The notes: generated by a model not told the origin, from the letters alone. Positions 12,001-18,608 are shown, counted from the stretch's first letter. The stretch is DNA of 64,000 bases from Verrucomicrobiota bacterium (GCA_026397915.1 JAPLTX010000032.1:1-64000), one strand, 5' to 3'. Made by a program: numbers and translations.

Positions 12001-15000
12001 GCTGAGAGCCAGACGATCCAACAAGTTGAAATTGGTGCCGCCCGCTTTCATTGTCGTCAGCGCACCGGGCAACAGCGTTACGTCGCCGGTGACGGAGAAC
12101 ATGTTTGGCGAACTGCCGAAGCTGAGCGTTCCAGCGCTGGTGATCGAGCCGTTGAGCACGCCGGCGGCGCCGATCAGTTGTGCGCCCGCTTCGTTGATAA
12201 AGTTGGTCAGGTTGGCCACGCCGCCGGAGAGTGTCCACGAGCCAAAGTTTGTCGCGTAGTTGACGCTGTGCTCGCCGCCGCTCTGTTCGACGATGCCGGA
12301 GGCTTCATTGAGGAACACTGTGGCAATGTTGGTGCCGCCGGTGATTTGAAGCAGTCCGCCGTTGTCGAAGAAGTCCGGGTCAAAGAGGCCGCCGCTTTGG
12401 CTGATGGTGGCGCTGTTATAAACGCGCGGGAAATAGGCGTTGCCTCCCGACATGCTGAAGATACTGCCATTGAGATTGCTAAAAACCGCAGCATAAACTT
12501 GTCCGCCGTCCGCCAACGTTACCCCGTTGCCACGACCGCCGCGACCGACGGTCAGCACGCCGGCATTGCTCCACACTGAGCCTGAGCCCGCCACCACGGT
12601 CCAGTTATTGCTGGCACCGCCGGCGTAGCCAACATACGCATCGGCGGCCGCTACGACCATCCCACCGTTGGTGATGGTCAACAGATTAAAGGAACCGGTG
12701 CCGCCAACGCAGAGGTCGGCAAGGTTGTTCCAGAGCGTGCCGGGATCGCTCACCAAGACGGCGTTGTTCGTTGAAACGCTCAAGAACCCCACGAAACCGG
12801 TTACACTTACCACTTGGCCGCCGTCACTGATTCCCAACAGATTGCCAATACCTCCGTTGCCCACGTAGAGGTTGCGGGTATTGGTCCAGAGAGAGCCGCT
12901 GCCGGTTACGAGTGCCGTGTTATTACTGGCGGTGCGGTTAAAACCGACATGGCCCATCGTGTCAATTACCGTGCCGCCATCAGTTATCGTCAGGTTGTTT
13001 CTGGAACCGCTTACGCCCACATACGCGCTGCTGCCGTTGCTCCACACCGAGCCAATACCGGCCACCACGACCACGTTGTTGGTGGAACTTGCTGCGCTGC
13101 CGATGTTGCCGCCGCCGCTGACGTTGACCCGGCCGCCATTCGTGATGATCAGGCTGCCGCCGGAACCATTGTTGCCGACAAAGAAATTGTTCACACTGTT
13201 CCAAGTCGAACCAACGCCTGTGATCAAAGCCGAATTGTTGCTGGCGCTACTGCCGCTGCCGATATACGCGTAACCGTTGAACACCTGCCCGCCATTTGCG
13301 ATGACCAGGCTATTGCTGGAACCACTGTTGCCAACGTAAAGAGAGCTACTGTTGGTCCAGACCGACTCGGCATCTGTGACCAGCACCGAGTTGTTGCTGG
13401 CGCTGCTGTTGTTGCCGATGTAGCCGGAGGTGTTGTTGACTCGGGCACCATCGCTGATGGTCAAATCGTTTCCAGAGCCGCTGTTGCCCACGTAGAGGCT
13501 ACTGCTATTCGTCCAAGCCGAACCCGCACCACTGACAAACACTGCATTGTTGGAAGACATAGCAGTATAGCCAATGTAGCCGCCGACATCCGTCACTTGG
13601 CCGCCTGACGCGATGCTCAGACTGTTGCCGGAGGCGTTACTGCCAACATAAAGGCTGCTGGCATTGCGCCAGAAAGAACCTGCGCCCGTGACCACTACAG
13701 CGTTATTGACTGAACCGCTGGCAACACCGATGTAGGCGAAATTGTTGAACACGCGGCCGCCGTTGGTGATGGTCAGGGCGTTTTCAGAACCGACGTTGCC
13801 GATGGACAGACTGCCGCTGTTTGTCCAAACCGAACCGGAGTCGCTGACCAGCACCGTGTTGCTGGTTGCTCCAAGGGCTGCCCCCACCGAACTGTTGCTG
13901 CTGGCCACCGCGCCACCATTAAGGATGGTCATCTGGTTGAACGAGCCGGCAGAGCCGATCTGAAGCGCGTAGCCAGAGTTGTTCCATAGCGAACTGGCGT
14001 CTGTGATCAACACGGAGTTGCTGTTTGCGTCGGCACCGAGACCGACATAACCGCCGACATCGAATACATGACCACCGTCGGCGATCGTCAGACTGTTATT
14101 GGCACCGAATGCGCCGACGTAGAGATTGGTGCCACTGGTCCAAACCGATCCGGCTCCTGTCACACACGCTAAGTTGTTGCTCGAATACGGCGAATTGCCA
14201 ATGATGCTGTCGTTGGTCACAGCCAGTCCGCCCGCGTTGGTGATGATCAGAGCGTAGAACGAACCGTTGGAACCGACCATGTAGTCGCCGGGATTGTTGA
14301 CCGTGATGCCATTGACAACGACCGTTGCGCCGTCCTCGATCGGCGCGTCCCACCCAACAACGGTAAACGTCATCGTCGAACCGTTGGCGCTGAAATCGCG
14401 GAACCGGGCGCCGGAAATCGTGCCGTCCCACCAATGGGCGTTTGGAGTGCTGTAATCCGTGAACTCATTATTATAGCCGGCGGCTGTGTTATCGGCGTAG
14501 TAAAGGTCATTGGTGTCACCGGAATTGACGTTCCGTTCAAAGTGCCAAAGATTATCGGCTTGGACTAAGGTGGCCTCGTAGTTTGCATGGGTAAAGTTGT
14601 TGGTCAGGCTCTGGTTGTCCTTGTTGCCCATCTCGTCAATGTGCCAGATGGCGATGCCGGCGGCGGGCAGGCTTATGTCGCGACCACTTTTCTGCCGGTT
14701 CTCCACCAGAAAATACTCCGTGGATACACCCGGCTTGCTGTAACGGTAGAAATGGTTGAAATCAGGACCAGAGGAACTGACCGAAACAGTTTGGGAGGAG
14801 CCGAGCGGTATGTCCGTGGTGGTGGCCCAACCCGCCGCCCTTTTGAGGTAAGCGCAAAACTGCACAGGGTTGGTGCCGGGACCGCCCGAATCCATAATGC
14901 AAAATGCGCCGGCGCCACCTCGTGAATCTCCTCCGTAATCATAAATGTCCGGTAATCCGCAAAGCATGTGACCGTTCTCATGGCAAAAGGTGCCTATAAC

Positions 15001-16035
15001 GAGTGATGTGCCAATGTTGCTGATCTGCCATCTTCTGACCTTCTTCACAGTTCCAAGAAGCGGTATTGGCGTGCCAAAGGACGAAGAGCAAGGCCACAAT
15101 CCCTTAGCCCACACGCCGCTGTTGGCACCCGCAAAGAAAACGTTGCAGGCCACTATATTGTTGCTGTCGTCCACCGTCAGCGCCTCCAGCATGGGCAGGA
15201 TCTCTGTGGCGTAGTTGGGCATGGTCGTCATCACGCCGATGCAATCCTTCACCAAATCGCCGGGACCTGGCAGCCCAGGGGTTCCGCTCGTATCGTTGTA
15301 GTAACTCTTGGGATGCGGTGCGCGTATGTAGCACGTGACCACATTGGTGTAAGTGAGCTTGCCGCCAGAGACTTCGTAATAGTATTCTTTCACAGAACCG
15401 TTATTCCCATAACCCGTGTAGCCATCCGCGTTGCAGTAAGCGACGATGTTCGTTTGTGGAACCGTTGCCACGTCGTCGGTGAAATCTATCAGCATGGTGA
15501 GGCCCACCTTCACTCCTGTCGTCGTCAAACTCAGTAGCGATGATCCCACGCCGGCGGAGGTTCCAGCCTCAAAGCCGGCGGCTCCTGCCGCCGCTTGCAC
15601 TTGCTGTTTCCGCAACCTGCGCATTGCCGCCTTCCGCGCTTCCCACTGCGGCTGGATTTGCATCCGCGCTTCCCACTGCTGATACCGCACCCGCGCTTCT
15701 CGCTTCTGCACTTCCACGCTCATCCGAAGCCCTTTGTTCAAACCCAAAGTCGAGGGATTGCATCGATGCACCTCCGCACCGGTTGAAACCAACTCCCCGT
15801 TGGCGGTCAGTCGAGCATAACAGTAAGCTTTGCGCGTCTGGTCAAACACCACTGTGTAGCCATCCAGCGTCTCAAAGACCGCGTGGAAATCATTCCCCCA
15901 GCCATGCAGATTGACGAGCGTGCCGTCCGGTTGGGTGAATTGGATTTGCTCATCAAACGGCGCAGCAGACACAGAAGTCACGGCCAGCAGACCTAAGCCC
16001 GCTGTCAACACAAGTAGAGTGCAACTCCTGTTCAT
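1..16035 (-). CDS. Giant secreted M6-type metalloprotease fused to beta-strand repeat passenger (partial, continues beyond left edge)
   Basis: The frame opens at ATG 16035, preceded by AAGGGG, and stays open to position 1, giving at least 5,345 codons. Residues 1-25 form a signal peptide ending VSA. Next comes an M6-type propeptide containing QPDGT and a DGY motif, then a metalloprotease domain (about residues 180-480). Its zinc motif HENGH is at residues 352-356, followed by GLPDIYDYGG as in M6 (immune inhibitor A-like) peptidases. From about residue 570 to 4520 there are roughly 50 repeats of about 52 residues, typified by GAGSVW, YVGNSGS and LTITNGG, resembling autotransporter-associated strand repeats. 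They are interrupted by larger blocks with GGLFDPDFF. A LamG-like domain (about 4815-5025) and a putative Ig (He_PIG-like) domain (about 5180-5260) follow. It probably acts at the cell surface or outside the cell. The anchoring C-terminus is outside the window, so the secretion route is unknown. Confidence 0.9.
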   Translation of the reverse strand, partial: MNRSCTLLVLTAGLGLLAVTSVSAAPFDEQIQFTQPDGTLVNLHGWGNDFHAVFETLDGYTVVFDQTRKAYCYARLTANGELVSTGAEVHRCNPSTLGLNKGLRMSVEVQKREARVRYQQWEARMQIQPQWEARKAAMRRLRKQQVQAAAGAAGFEAGTSAGVGSSLLSLTTTGVKVGLTMLIDFTDDVATVPQTNIVAYCNADGYTGYGNNGSVKEYYYEVSGGKLTYTNVVTCYIRAPHPKSYYNDTSGTPGLPGPGDLVKDCIGVMTTMPNYATEILPMLEALTVDDSNNIVACNVFFAGANSGVWAKGLWPCSSSFGTPIPLLGTVKKVRRWQISNIGTSLVIGTFCHENGHMLCGLPDIYDYGGDSRGGAGAFCIMDSGGPGTNPVQFCAYLKRAAGWATTTDIPLGSSQTVSVSSSGPDFNHFYRYSKPGVSTEYFLVENRQKSGRDISLPAAGIAIWHIDEMGNKDNQSLTNNFTHANYEATLVQADNLWHFERNVNSGDTNDLYYADNTAAGYNNEFTDYSTPNAHWWDGTISGARFRDFSANGSTMTFTVVGWDAPIEDGATVVVNGITVNNPGDYMVGSNGSFYALIITNAGGLAVTNDSIIGNSPYSSNNLACVTGAGSVWTSGTNLYVGAFGANNSLTIADGGHVFDVGGYVGLGADANSNSVLITDASSLWNNSGYALQIGSAGSFNQMTILNGGAVASSNSSVGAALGATSNTVLVSDSGSVWTNSGSLSIGNVGSENALTITNGGRVFNNFAYIGVASGSVNNAVVVTGAGSFWRNASSLYVGSNASGNSLSIASGGQVTDVGGYIGYTAMSSNNAVFVSGAGSAWTNSSSLYVGNSGSGNDLTISDGARVNNTSGYIGNNSSASNNSVLVTDAESVWTNSSSLYVGNSGSSNSLVIANGGQVFNGYAYIGSGSSASNNSALITGVGSTWNSVNNFFVGNNGSGGSLIITNGGRVNVSGGGNIGSAASSTNNVVVVAGIGSVWSNGSSAYVGVSGSRNNLTITDGGTVIDTMGHVGFNRTASNNTALVTGSGSLWTNTRNLYVGNGGIGNLLGISDGGQVVSVTGFVGFLSVSTNNAVLVSDPGTLWNNLADLCVGGTGSFNLLTITNGGMVVAAADAYVGYAGGASNNWTVVAGSGSVWSNAGVLTVGRGGRGNGVTLADGGQVYAAVFSNLNGSIFSMSGGNAYFPRVYNSATISQSGGLFDPDFFDNGGLLQITGGTNIATVFLNEASGIVEQSGGEHSVNYATNFGSWTLSGGVANLTNFINEAGAQLIGAAGVLNGSITSAGTLSFGSSPNMFSVTGDVTLLPGALTTMKAGGTNFNLLDRLALSGLLTVGGTLKVSLQGGYAPQVGDVLDLFDYGVVAGGFDHLKLPAQRGYDWDTSHLLAAPADPLSGTVIFNLLAGGSLTNIIDGIVTNAGGVYVFGDHTSMNDLIITNVGVLIDTSGILGNQSTSRYNLAIVTGAGSVWSNSADLYVGYGGFGNQMILTNGGTTLAGNAYVGYEATASNNTVIVAGAGSVWSNAGVLTVGRGGTDSGVMLADGGRIYAAVLSNLNDSIFTMSGGSLFVPQVYNAATITQGGGLFDPDFFDNAGLLQITNGTNIASVFLNETFGIAEQSGGGHYIGAGTNWGVWTVSGGSLHATNNSASGLLGSLGGTLTLNGGNIVADRLVITNSVFNFNNGALTTRGGQIVMPASSNLFIGTTPDQAATWNVLGGTTIVRWTGGAGETVLGGVPGVTSILNVSGLGTVWSNSSANLEIGMQSGGNLLTISEGACAFNLTGIVGNSTLATNNGIIVSGTGSMWSNASNLIIGNNSGSNSLAVASGGTVVSSAGYIGWNDTASNNSVQISDAGSLWRNTSVLYVGYGGQGNSLTITGGARVFNTYGYIGNNSTAGSNIAVVTGLGSLWSNNSSLIIGPNGRVNSLFIINGGNVFNGLGVIGSGSSASSNVVLVSDANSVWSNSSILQIGLSGFGNNLTIANGGRVFDTSGRVGLNSGANNNGVLVTDPGSLWSHSGELLLGSNAYGNQLVITNGGQVFSASGTIGYTNKYNSALVTGTGSLWSNAGSLFIGYWGTTNSLTIADGGTVIATNLIVGVTAGLVGNAVTNTGGDLIVTNNTTSARLEIRGGSLTFNGGSITTDMLVATNNTYSTTNSILDFNAGTLTTRGDSQIISPGSNNFVIGGLAGATAVWNVLGGTNLVRQLPGSTSNTVLGGLAAATGTVNVAGNGTVWSNANNLWVGGASAGNQLVVTNSARAVNNHGYLGYSSVASSNSALVSGPGSLWSNIGNLYVGNSSFSNSLIISNGGVVFDTNAYVGNNSSASNNLVLVTDSGSLWRNNGTLYVGNSGKGDGLTIANGGRVVNTYGYVGNASSANGNFVLVQDAGSLWSNSSTLYIGASGSSNSLTITRGGKVLNSSAYIGNNVVSSDNSVLVEGMGSVWSNSSSLTVGNSGSANSLTILDGAQLVSGSSVTVGSGSNSHDNSLYVSSAGYLASVGLSIGNAGARSNSISVLTNTLWNLRGGVLIWGGGIGSISNSLTIDETSALTNIVGLTLGDEFTTFYMTNSAGGGVLNGFTTNQLRFLPSGIGSLTVGPGGSRNTTLTISNYLLRTTTGYAGYSGTNDAVFVIGPDATWSNSSSLYVGYSGGSNNLTVTNSGQVFNTYSYIGSSSTASNNAVLVSGNGSLWRNSGDLNVGSSGSSNSLTITDGGQVFSSYGYIGNNSTASNNVVLVTDAGSVWNNTNNLVVGNSGFGNSLIISNGGLVFNSYGTIGNNSSASNNSVLVTDAGSMWNNTNNLVVGSSGFGNSLIISNGGLVFNGFGNSLIISNGGLVFNSSAYIGNNSSASNNSVLVTDVGSVWNNTNNLLVGNSGSGNSLIISNGGLVFNSSAYIGNNSAASNNVVLVTGAGSVWTNNGSLYVGNFGSSNQLTINNSGTVVVGGKGYVGYAAGSSGGLMIDGANSILWGGLSVANNPASTGSVTVANSGLLEVWSNLTLGTSGGLTNRDGSVVRLVSNATVSVSGSFVVTNATLEFAGASTGSTPFLSGVTFRNGAGVKWAGYGGDFGDHAITDNLNLDLTSSPGLMRGIVDNARLTVGGGSGLLYVGSNNLASLTITNGAQVLDSIGYVGFDTASSNNSALVSGPGSVWNNSDSIFVGYHGPLAALTLTNGGTVLATNIVVGFDSSSTGNVITVNGGRLYATNADGGGALDVRYGALTFNSGTVTVDRLLLTNGLNSIFNFNGGVLNAAEMRSTQPVTVNGGTLALADSFMNLSESTFELNSGSVIVPNVGVNLGAFIQNGGLFDPAVFTNSGSWTLTGGTNVDGVFLNMASGTMLQRGGEHDANFATNFGSWTISGGVANLTNFVNEDHATLTVSGGTLNGSLTIGNTGSFNQLTVTNGGVVVGGTGMVGNSSLSSNNSVLVTSDGSLWSNNSSLYVGYAGVFNNMTVTNGGSVISASVVIGDRAGANSNTVLVSGPGSSWNSSGTFTVGNVGAYNALVINNNGCVINGAGGLGSWSGGNNNMALVTGSGSTWSNRGDLSIGHYYSSFNALIVTNGAKVTSYAGYIGTYSVNNGYTEDSNMVLVTGSGSTWSNRDNLSVGYRSSGNSLTIANGGFVVNNGAAIGEGTTLGSVSNNAVLVTGRGTIWANSGGLTVGSLSPGNSLTISDGGLVVNGGATLGSGTVGNNNKVLVTDIGTTWSNNGPIYVGHDGSGNSLTISNGGCVINGEGCIGRFPSSSNTVVVADGASVWSNQSQLTIGNFGWGNSLTIANGGHVFSSNGALSANAFSSNNSVQVTGAGSMWANSGTLWVGGWGPSNSLTIGNGALVANVDAYVGAGNNSGSNLVLVTGPGSTWSNLGTLYVGNGNPANSLIIADGGRVTSVNGRVGNYASSGGGGNSVLVAGSGSLWTNSGQLYVGYVNSSNTLTIANGGRVIDVDGSIGYNSSSSNNAVLVTDSGSRWMNTINLNVGSDGPNNQLTVSNNGTVSAPNIAIGANASSTGNTITVTGGNLYGTNASGTGWLDIRRGALTLNSGTVVVDHLFATNFASSIVNINGGNLTAPVLLNAGQFTMTGGTLSVSSAFTNAAGGTFNLSGGSVFVPLQMNNLGTFIQSGGFFDPEVFTNSGSFTLSGGTNIAEVFLNLLGGTVQQSGGQHDVGYATNFGSWTVSSGVANLTNYVGEDNATLTVSGGILNGSLIIGNTGSFNQLTITNGGMIVGGTGVVGNASTSSNNWATVTGSGSVWTNSFDFSVGYSGAGNQLTITNGGKVYSKWGYVGYNSGASNNAVLVSGAGSVWKNDTDLFNNLSVGYSGAGNQLTITNSGKVYGGGVIGRYSSANNNAVLVSGAGSVWHADYSDLHVGYWGSSNQLMITDGGAVYNGYGHIGWIAGANSNTVTVTGASSVWNNNGQFEVGSAGAGNQLTIANGGTVYNTYGYIGHEIGSSNNAVLVTDTGSIWTNSSNLSVGYYGAGNQLTISNSGGVYNTYGCIGWGNSAGANAVLVTGAGSVWNNSSWLYVGYAGSSNSLGITSNGSALATNVVIGYFASTGNVITVTGGNLYATNGTSRGVLDVRYGALTLNSGTVTANEFLATNFADSVVNFNGGTLNSGGSAVDNGSIFQVGNGTSAATLHLLGGTHSFANSLFINTNATLTGTGAITGSITNAGVIAPGDSAGILTGSGDLTLLANSLLLMQLAGTNDWLYDQINLTGAFNFGGALTLSLLDGFTASAGDRFDLFDFSSATGAFSLTNLPGLEPTLYWDTSSLYITGEIEADQRTAGIATPGTDVYPITNKPTAGSGINWNRPLSTGLVSAVPVNEGASTNFYDAVAQQSFQAVTLAGSPGGASPLAWFTPAVSSDYPWAGPAISNNGATAQAIQSSFQELDLINNVTNGYSYAVLVQPLDTNTFGRIMDATGAAVITTYLNTPGYPGQVATTWRNAAGTAVVPRVPFTTNQWMLVLCTVQDGLGMMYVNGAPVASNTTVNLAKSWTNQTGQLVYNATGNGSQMCNANFSSWWVWNNRVLTAQEAVQMYANPWAMFHSGSQKGFIKGTKVTLDTAAGVSNVVFYSHAAAGNVRLGIYDNASPKHLLWQSGSVTNIAANAWITVPITDGAPSSLSLAPGTYWIAWQVDSTADVPSYTAGSSGDGFYFAQSYGDYPATLSGEQSSSEKWSAYFSYEISLPVITTTSPLPDGTVGEAYSQILAAANGTPPYNWSTISGALPDGLTLSSAGVLSGMPTTANNFNFRVQVTDSASLSATQDFTLTVGNGPPLILTRVVSRKTHGTKGAFDLNLVLDAGTNGTVEPRLSGPTTLVFSFNKSVAATDGVLSANEFTLTNATYVSASIVS
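3480..12440 (-). repeat. Four dispersed copies of a larger GGxFDP module inside the giant gene
   Basis: A block reading GG(L/F)FDP(D/E/A)xF, then an insert with VFLN, then a Gly-rich GSWT strand, occurs near 12180-12440, 11040-11290, 5880-6140 and 3480-3700. These blocks separate runs of the 52-residue repeats. Near 11800-12000 and 1730-2000 there is also a LxLFDF-type segment like those at the ends of autotransporter-repeat proteins. The gene therefore looks assembled from several duplicated super-modules. Boundaries are approximate. Confidence 0.65.
7505..7600 (-). repeat. Perfect 48-bp in-frame tandem duplication within one repeat unit
   Basis: Positions 7505-7552 and 7553-7600 are identical. 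The duplication adds 16 codons, so the frame is kept and one repeat has two copies of the GNSLIISNGG strand. The perfect identity indicates a very recent slippage or unequal-exchange event, or an assembly artefact. Confidence 0.9.
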
Positions 16036-16443
16036 TGACCCCTTGGCTGCCTCAGCACAGCAACTACTTCGCTGCCCCAATACAGCGCAATTCTTCAGTT
16101 GCGCGTAAGGCTATCGCAGCCTGCTCGCTACGCGCAATATTTTTCCGCCCCTATTCTCCAACAAGATTGACACGGCGTTTTCGCTGCGAACTTCGTAGCT
16201 TTTGTCGAAGCGTTATTTCCGTCACTTGGTCTAGATTGTTGCTGGACCAGTTTGAAAACAACTAGCGGATCGTTGCCACTGTCGGCACAAGATCATTGTC
16301 AATGTTCCGTGACAAAACGTGACAACTTCCATGCCGGAATGTGCCGTTCTGTGCATTCATCGCTTGCGTAAGCATGTGCAAACACGCAGGCGAGACAAAA
16401 TCCCGTGAGTTCGAACCCTGCACCGCCCACCAGCTTCTAGCGA
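16036..16443. other. Intergenic region upstream of the giant protease gene
   Basis: About 400 bp without a convincing gene. It must hold the promoter of the giant minus-strand gene and the end of the downstream glycan unit. I see no clear -35/-10 pair. The only recognisable element is a tRNA-like 3' end near 16409-16432, listed separately. Confidence 0.5.
16409..16432 (+). other. tRNA 3'-end fragment (T-loop to CCA), possible relic attachment site
   Basis: The segment reads GTTCGAACCCTGC followed by ACCGCCC and ACCA, which matches a tRNA from the T-loop through the acceptor 3' strand and CCA. The partner 5' acceptor strand GGGCGGT is absent within 400 bp upstream, and the T-stem 5' strand does not pair, so it is not a functional tRNA. 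Fragments of this shape are typically left by integration into a tRNA gene. No integrase is visible nearby. Confidence 0.45.
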
Positions 16444-17475
16444 TCAGTGGCCAGTAGATTGTCGTCTCGCGCCGAAGTGCTGCAACGCCGTGACCAACGC
16501 CAACACGCCCAACGTTTGTGCCACCACCAGTGTCGCAACCCACGGAGGCGCCCACAACAAAACCACCGCCCCAAAACCAAGCACCGCCGTCAACAGGTAT
16601 AGCACCGTTACCGCCGCCACCGCGGATAACCCAAGCCGCACGAAACGATGCGAGATGTGATTCGTGTCGCCGATATACACCGGCACGCCCTGTCGCCACC
16701 GCTGCCACATCACGGCCACCAGATCAAACAGTGGCAGTGCCAGCACAATCAGTGGTATCAACACCGGCAAAAACGTCGGACTGGGATCTCTGAGCAGATA
16801 ATAGTGTGGCAACAACGCCAGCGCACCGAGGAGAAAACCAACCAGATGGCTGCCGCTGTCACCTAAAAAAATCTTCGCGCGAGGAAAATTCCACGGTAGA
16901 AATCCGAGCAGCGCGCCTGCTGTAGCCGCGGCGATTGTGGCCGCCATGGGCTGCCCGTGGGCCAGCGCAATGCCGCCGAAAATCAACGCGCAAATCGCGC
17001 CAACGCCGGAGCAGAGGCCATCCATGTTGTCCATGAAGTTCAACGCGTTCATCACTGCCACCAGCCAGAGCACCGTCATCACCCATTGCAGCGCCGGCAC
17101 AGGGATGAACAGCGTCACGCGCAGCCCACACGCGACGGCCACCAACGCGATTACCACCTGACCCGCCAGTTTTGGCGCGGCTTTCAAATCCAGCCGGTCA
17201 TCCACCAAGCCAAGCCCCAACGCCATCGTCCCGCCAACAAGGACTCCCACCAAATGTCGCGCGTCCTGCCCCAGCGCAGCCGGGCCAGCCGCCAACACGC
17301 CGAGCACCACTGCAACAAAAACCGCCACGCCGCCAAGCAGCGCCACTGGCTCTGCGTGAATCTTCCTCCGCCCCGGCTCGTCGAGAAACCCAAACCAGCG
17401 CGACGCAGCGCACGCCAACGGCGTCAGGGCCAGCGCGGCAGCGGCGGCTATGATGAAACTCAACCAAGGTTGCAT
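16444..17475 (-). CDS. WecA/TagO-like undecaprenyl-phosphate glycosyl-1-phosphate transferase (MraY family)
   Basis: A 343-residue polytopic membrane protein of the glycosyltransferase 4/MraY superfamily. It transfers a sugar-1-phosphate from a UDP-sugar to a polyprenyl phosphate at the inner face of the cytoplasmic membrane, starting surface glycan synthesis. Visible family motifs are NALNFMDNMDGL (Mg/substrate loop), KIFLGDSGSH and the C-terminal DTNHISHR. Ten or so hydrophobic segments span the length. Its start overlaps the end of the upstream glycosyltransferase by 16 bp, so the two are translationally coupled. The exact sugar (GlcNAc or a variant) cannot be read from sequence. Confidence 0.88.
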   Translation of the reverse strand: MQPWLSFIIAAAAALALTPLACAASRWFGFLDEPGRRKIHAEPVALLGGVAVFVAVVLGVLAAGPAALGQDARHLVGVLVGGTMALGLGLVDDRLDLKAAPKLAGQVVIALVAVACGLRVTLFIPVPALQWVMTVLWLVAVMNALNFMDNMDGLCSGVGAICALIFGGIALAHGQPMAATIAAATAGALLGFLPWNFPRAKIFLGDSGSHLVGFLLGALALLPHYYLLRDPSPTFLPVLIPLIVLALPLFDLVAVMWQRWRQGVPVYIGDTNHISHRFVRLGLSAVAAVTVLYLLTAVLGFGAVVLLWAPPWVATLVVAQTLGVLALVTALQHFGARRQSTGH

Positions 17476-18608
17476 TTTGAAATCAGCGACCGATACAACT
17501 CGTCAAGGCGCCGGACCATCGTTTCCACGGTAAACTCCTCCAGCACGCGCGCCTGTCCACGCCGGCCCATGCTAGACGCCAGCGCCGGATCGCGCAACAG
17601 CCGACGCACCCGATCCGCCAGCATCGCGCTGTCGTCCGGCCGCACCAAAAACCCGGTCTCACCGTCCGCAACAACCTCGGGTGTTCCATCAAGCGCATGC
17701 GCCACTACCGGCTTGCCGGCAGCGAGCGCCTGCACCACAGCTCGCGGCAGTCCTTCTCGCAATGAAAGATGGACCATCACATCCACGTTGGCGACCCATC
17801 GCGGCACATCCGCTGGCGGCACAAGTCCAGCAAAGTGAACGCGACCGCTCAGACCAGGTTCTATCGCCCATGTCTCCAGCTTCACGCGCCACGGACCGTC
17901 GCCGATGACTAGAAACTTCGCTTCCGGCAACGCCCGCGCCATCTCGAAGAACGCCTCCCATCCCTTCAGTTCAAATAATCGCGCCATCTGCCCGACCATC
18001 GGGCCGGCGCGCAGCTTCGCACGAAGCGCGCCGTCGGGCTGTGCGCTTGCGAACGCCGCCACATCGAACCCGCTGCGAATGGTGACATAATCCTGCGCGC
18101 GGCCAATGCCGGCTTCCAGATAGAGCCGGCTCATCGCGTCGGCGACCGACACGAAACACGTCGTCACAACACCGGCGATGCGCTCGGCACATTTGAGGGT
18201 AACGTTTGCCAACGCGCCTTGAAACGGACCGAACGATGGCCCGTGAATGGTGTGAACGATAACCGGGACGCCTGCAGCGCGCGCTGCGAGCCGCCCCAGG
18301 AAACCCGCCTTGCCACTGTGCGTGTGAACGATGTCGTAGCGACCTCGACGAAACAATCGAAACAGTTCCACAAACGCCTGCAAGTCGTGAATCGGGTTGA
18401 TGGAACGGCGTAGCGACCTCAGCCAGACCGGCACAACACCCACGCGCCGCGCGTGTTCCACCAAAGAACCCTCCGCGCCCGCCTCCGCGCCGCTGACAAG
18501 CTCAACACATTCATAGCCGGGCAGCCGCCGCAATCCCGCGACGCTGGCGAGGGTGTTTTCCTGCGCCCCGCCAACGATGAGTCGGGTGATGACATGACAA
18601 ACGCGCAC
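17460..18608 (-). CDS. GT4-family glycosyltransferase
   Basis: A 382-residue GT-B fold transferase. The N-terminal domain opens with VCHVITRLIVGGAQENT, the usual Gly-rich acceptor-side loop. The C-terminal domain has LREGLPRAVVQALAAGKPVV followed by G-TPEV and ETGFLV, the nucleotide-sugar binding E-x7-E region of GT4 enzymes. I chose GTG at 18608 because AGGAAG lies a few bases upstream. A longer in-frame GTG at 18698 adds 30 unconserved residues. It pairs with the following WecA-like gene, which suggests exopolysaccharide or O-antigen-like glycan synthesis. Donor and acceptor are unknown. Confidence 0.87.
   Translation of the reverse strand: MRVCHVITRLIVGGAQENTLASVAGLRRLPGYECVELVSGAEAGAEGSLVEHARRVGVVPVWLRSLRRSINPIHDLQAFVELFRLFRRGRYDIVHTHSGKAGFLGRLAARAAGVPVIVHTIHGPSFGPFQGALANVTLKCAERIAGVVTTCFVSVADAMSRLYLEAGIGRAQDYVTIRSGFDVAAFASAQPDGALRAKLRAGPMVGQMARLFELKGWEAFFEMARALPEAKFLVIGDGPWRVKLETWAIEPGLSGRVHFAGLVPPADVPRWVANVDVMVHLSLREGLPRAVVQALAAGKPVVAHALDGTPEVVADGETGFLVRPDDSAMLADRVRRLLRDPALASSMGRRGQARVLEEFTVETMVRRLDELYRSLISKCNLG

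Larger units (their letters stand above)
2470..14330 (-). repeat. Array of about 50 tandem 52-residue (156-bp) strand repeats inside the giant protease gene
   Basis: I counted 49 units by the GS-x-W signature between 14140 and 2496. Typical spacing is 150-160 bp. In the best-preserved block the same phrase recurs at 7349, 7505, 7709, 7865 and 8021. Each step is exactly 156 bp, except 7505 to 7709, which is 156 plus a 48-bp duplication. Each unit encodes small, Asn/Ser/Gly-rich strands with alternating hydrophobic residues, as expected for a right-handed beta-helix or solenoid. Most units are divergent, so the array is old, with local recent homogenisation. Confidence 0.85.

Noticed and set aside
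1402..14925. Many plus-strand reading frames (for example 1402-2463, 5833-6879, 11071-12579) opposite the giant gene
   Set aside because: They are antisense shadows of a periodic GC-rich repeat gene. Their residues are low-complexity Arg/Ala/Val strings with no domain, and the minus frame carries protease and repeat motifs.
16036..16432. A tmRNA ending at 16432
   Set aside because: The 3' end looks like tRNA/tmRNA, but no matching 5' acceptor strand (GGGCGGT) and no tag-like reading frame were found in the 400 bp upstream.
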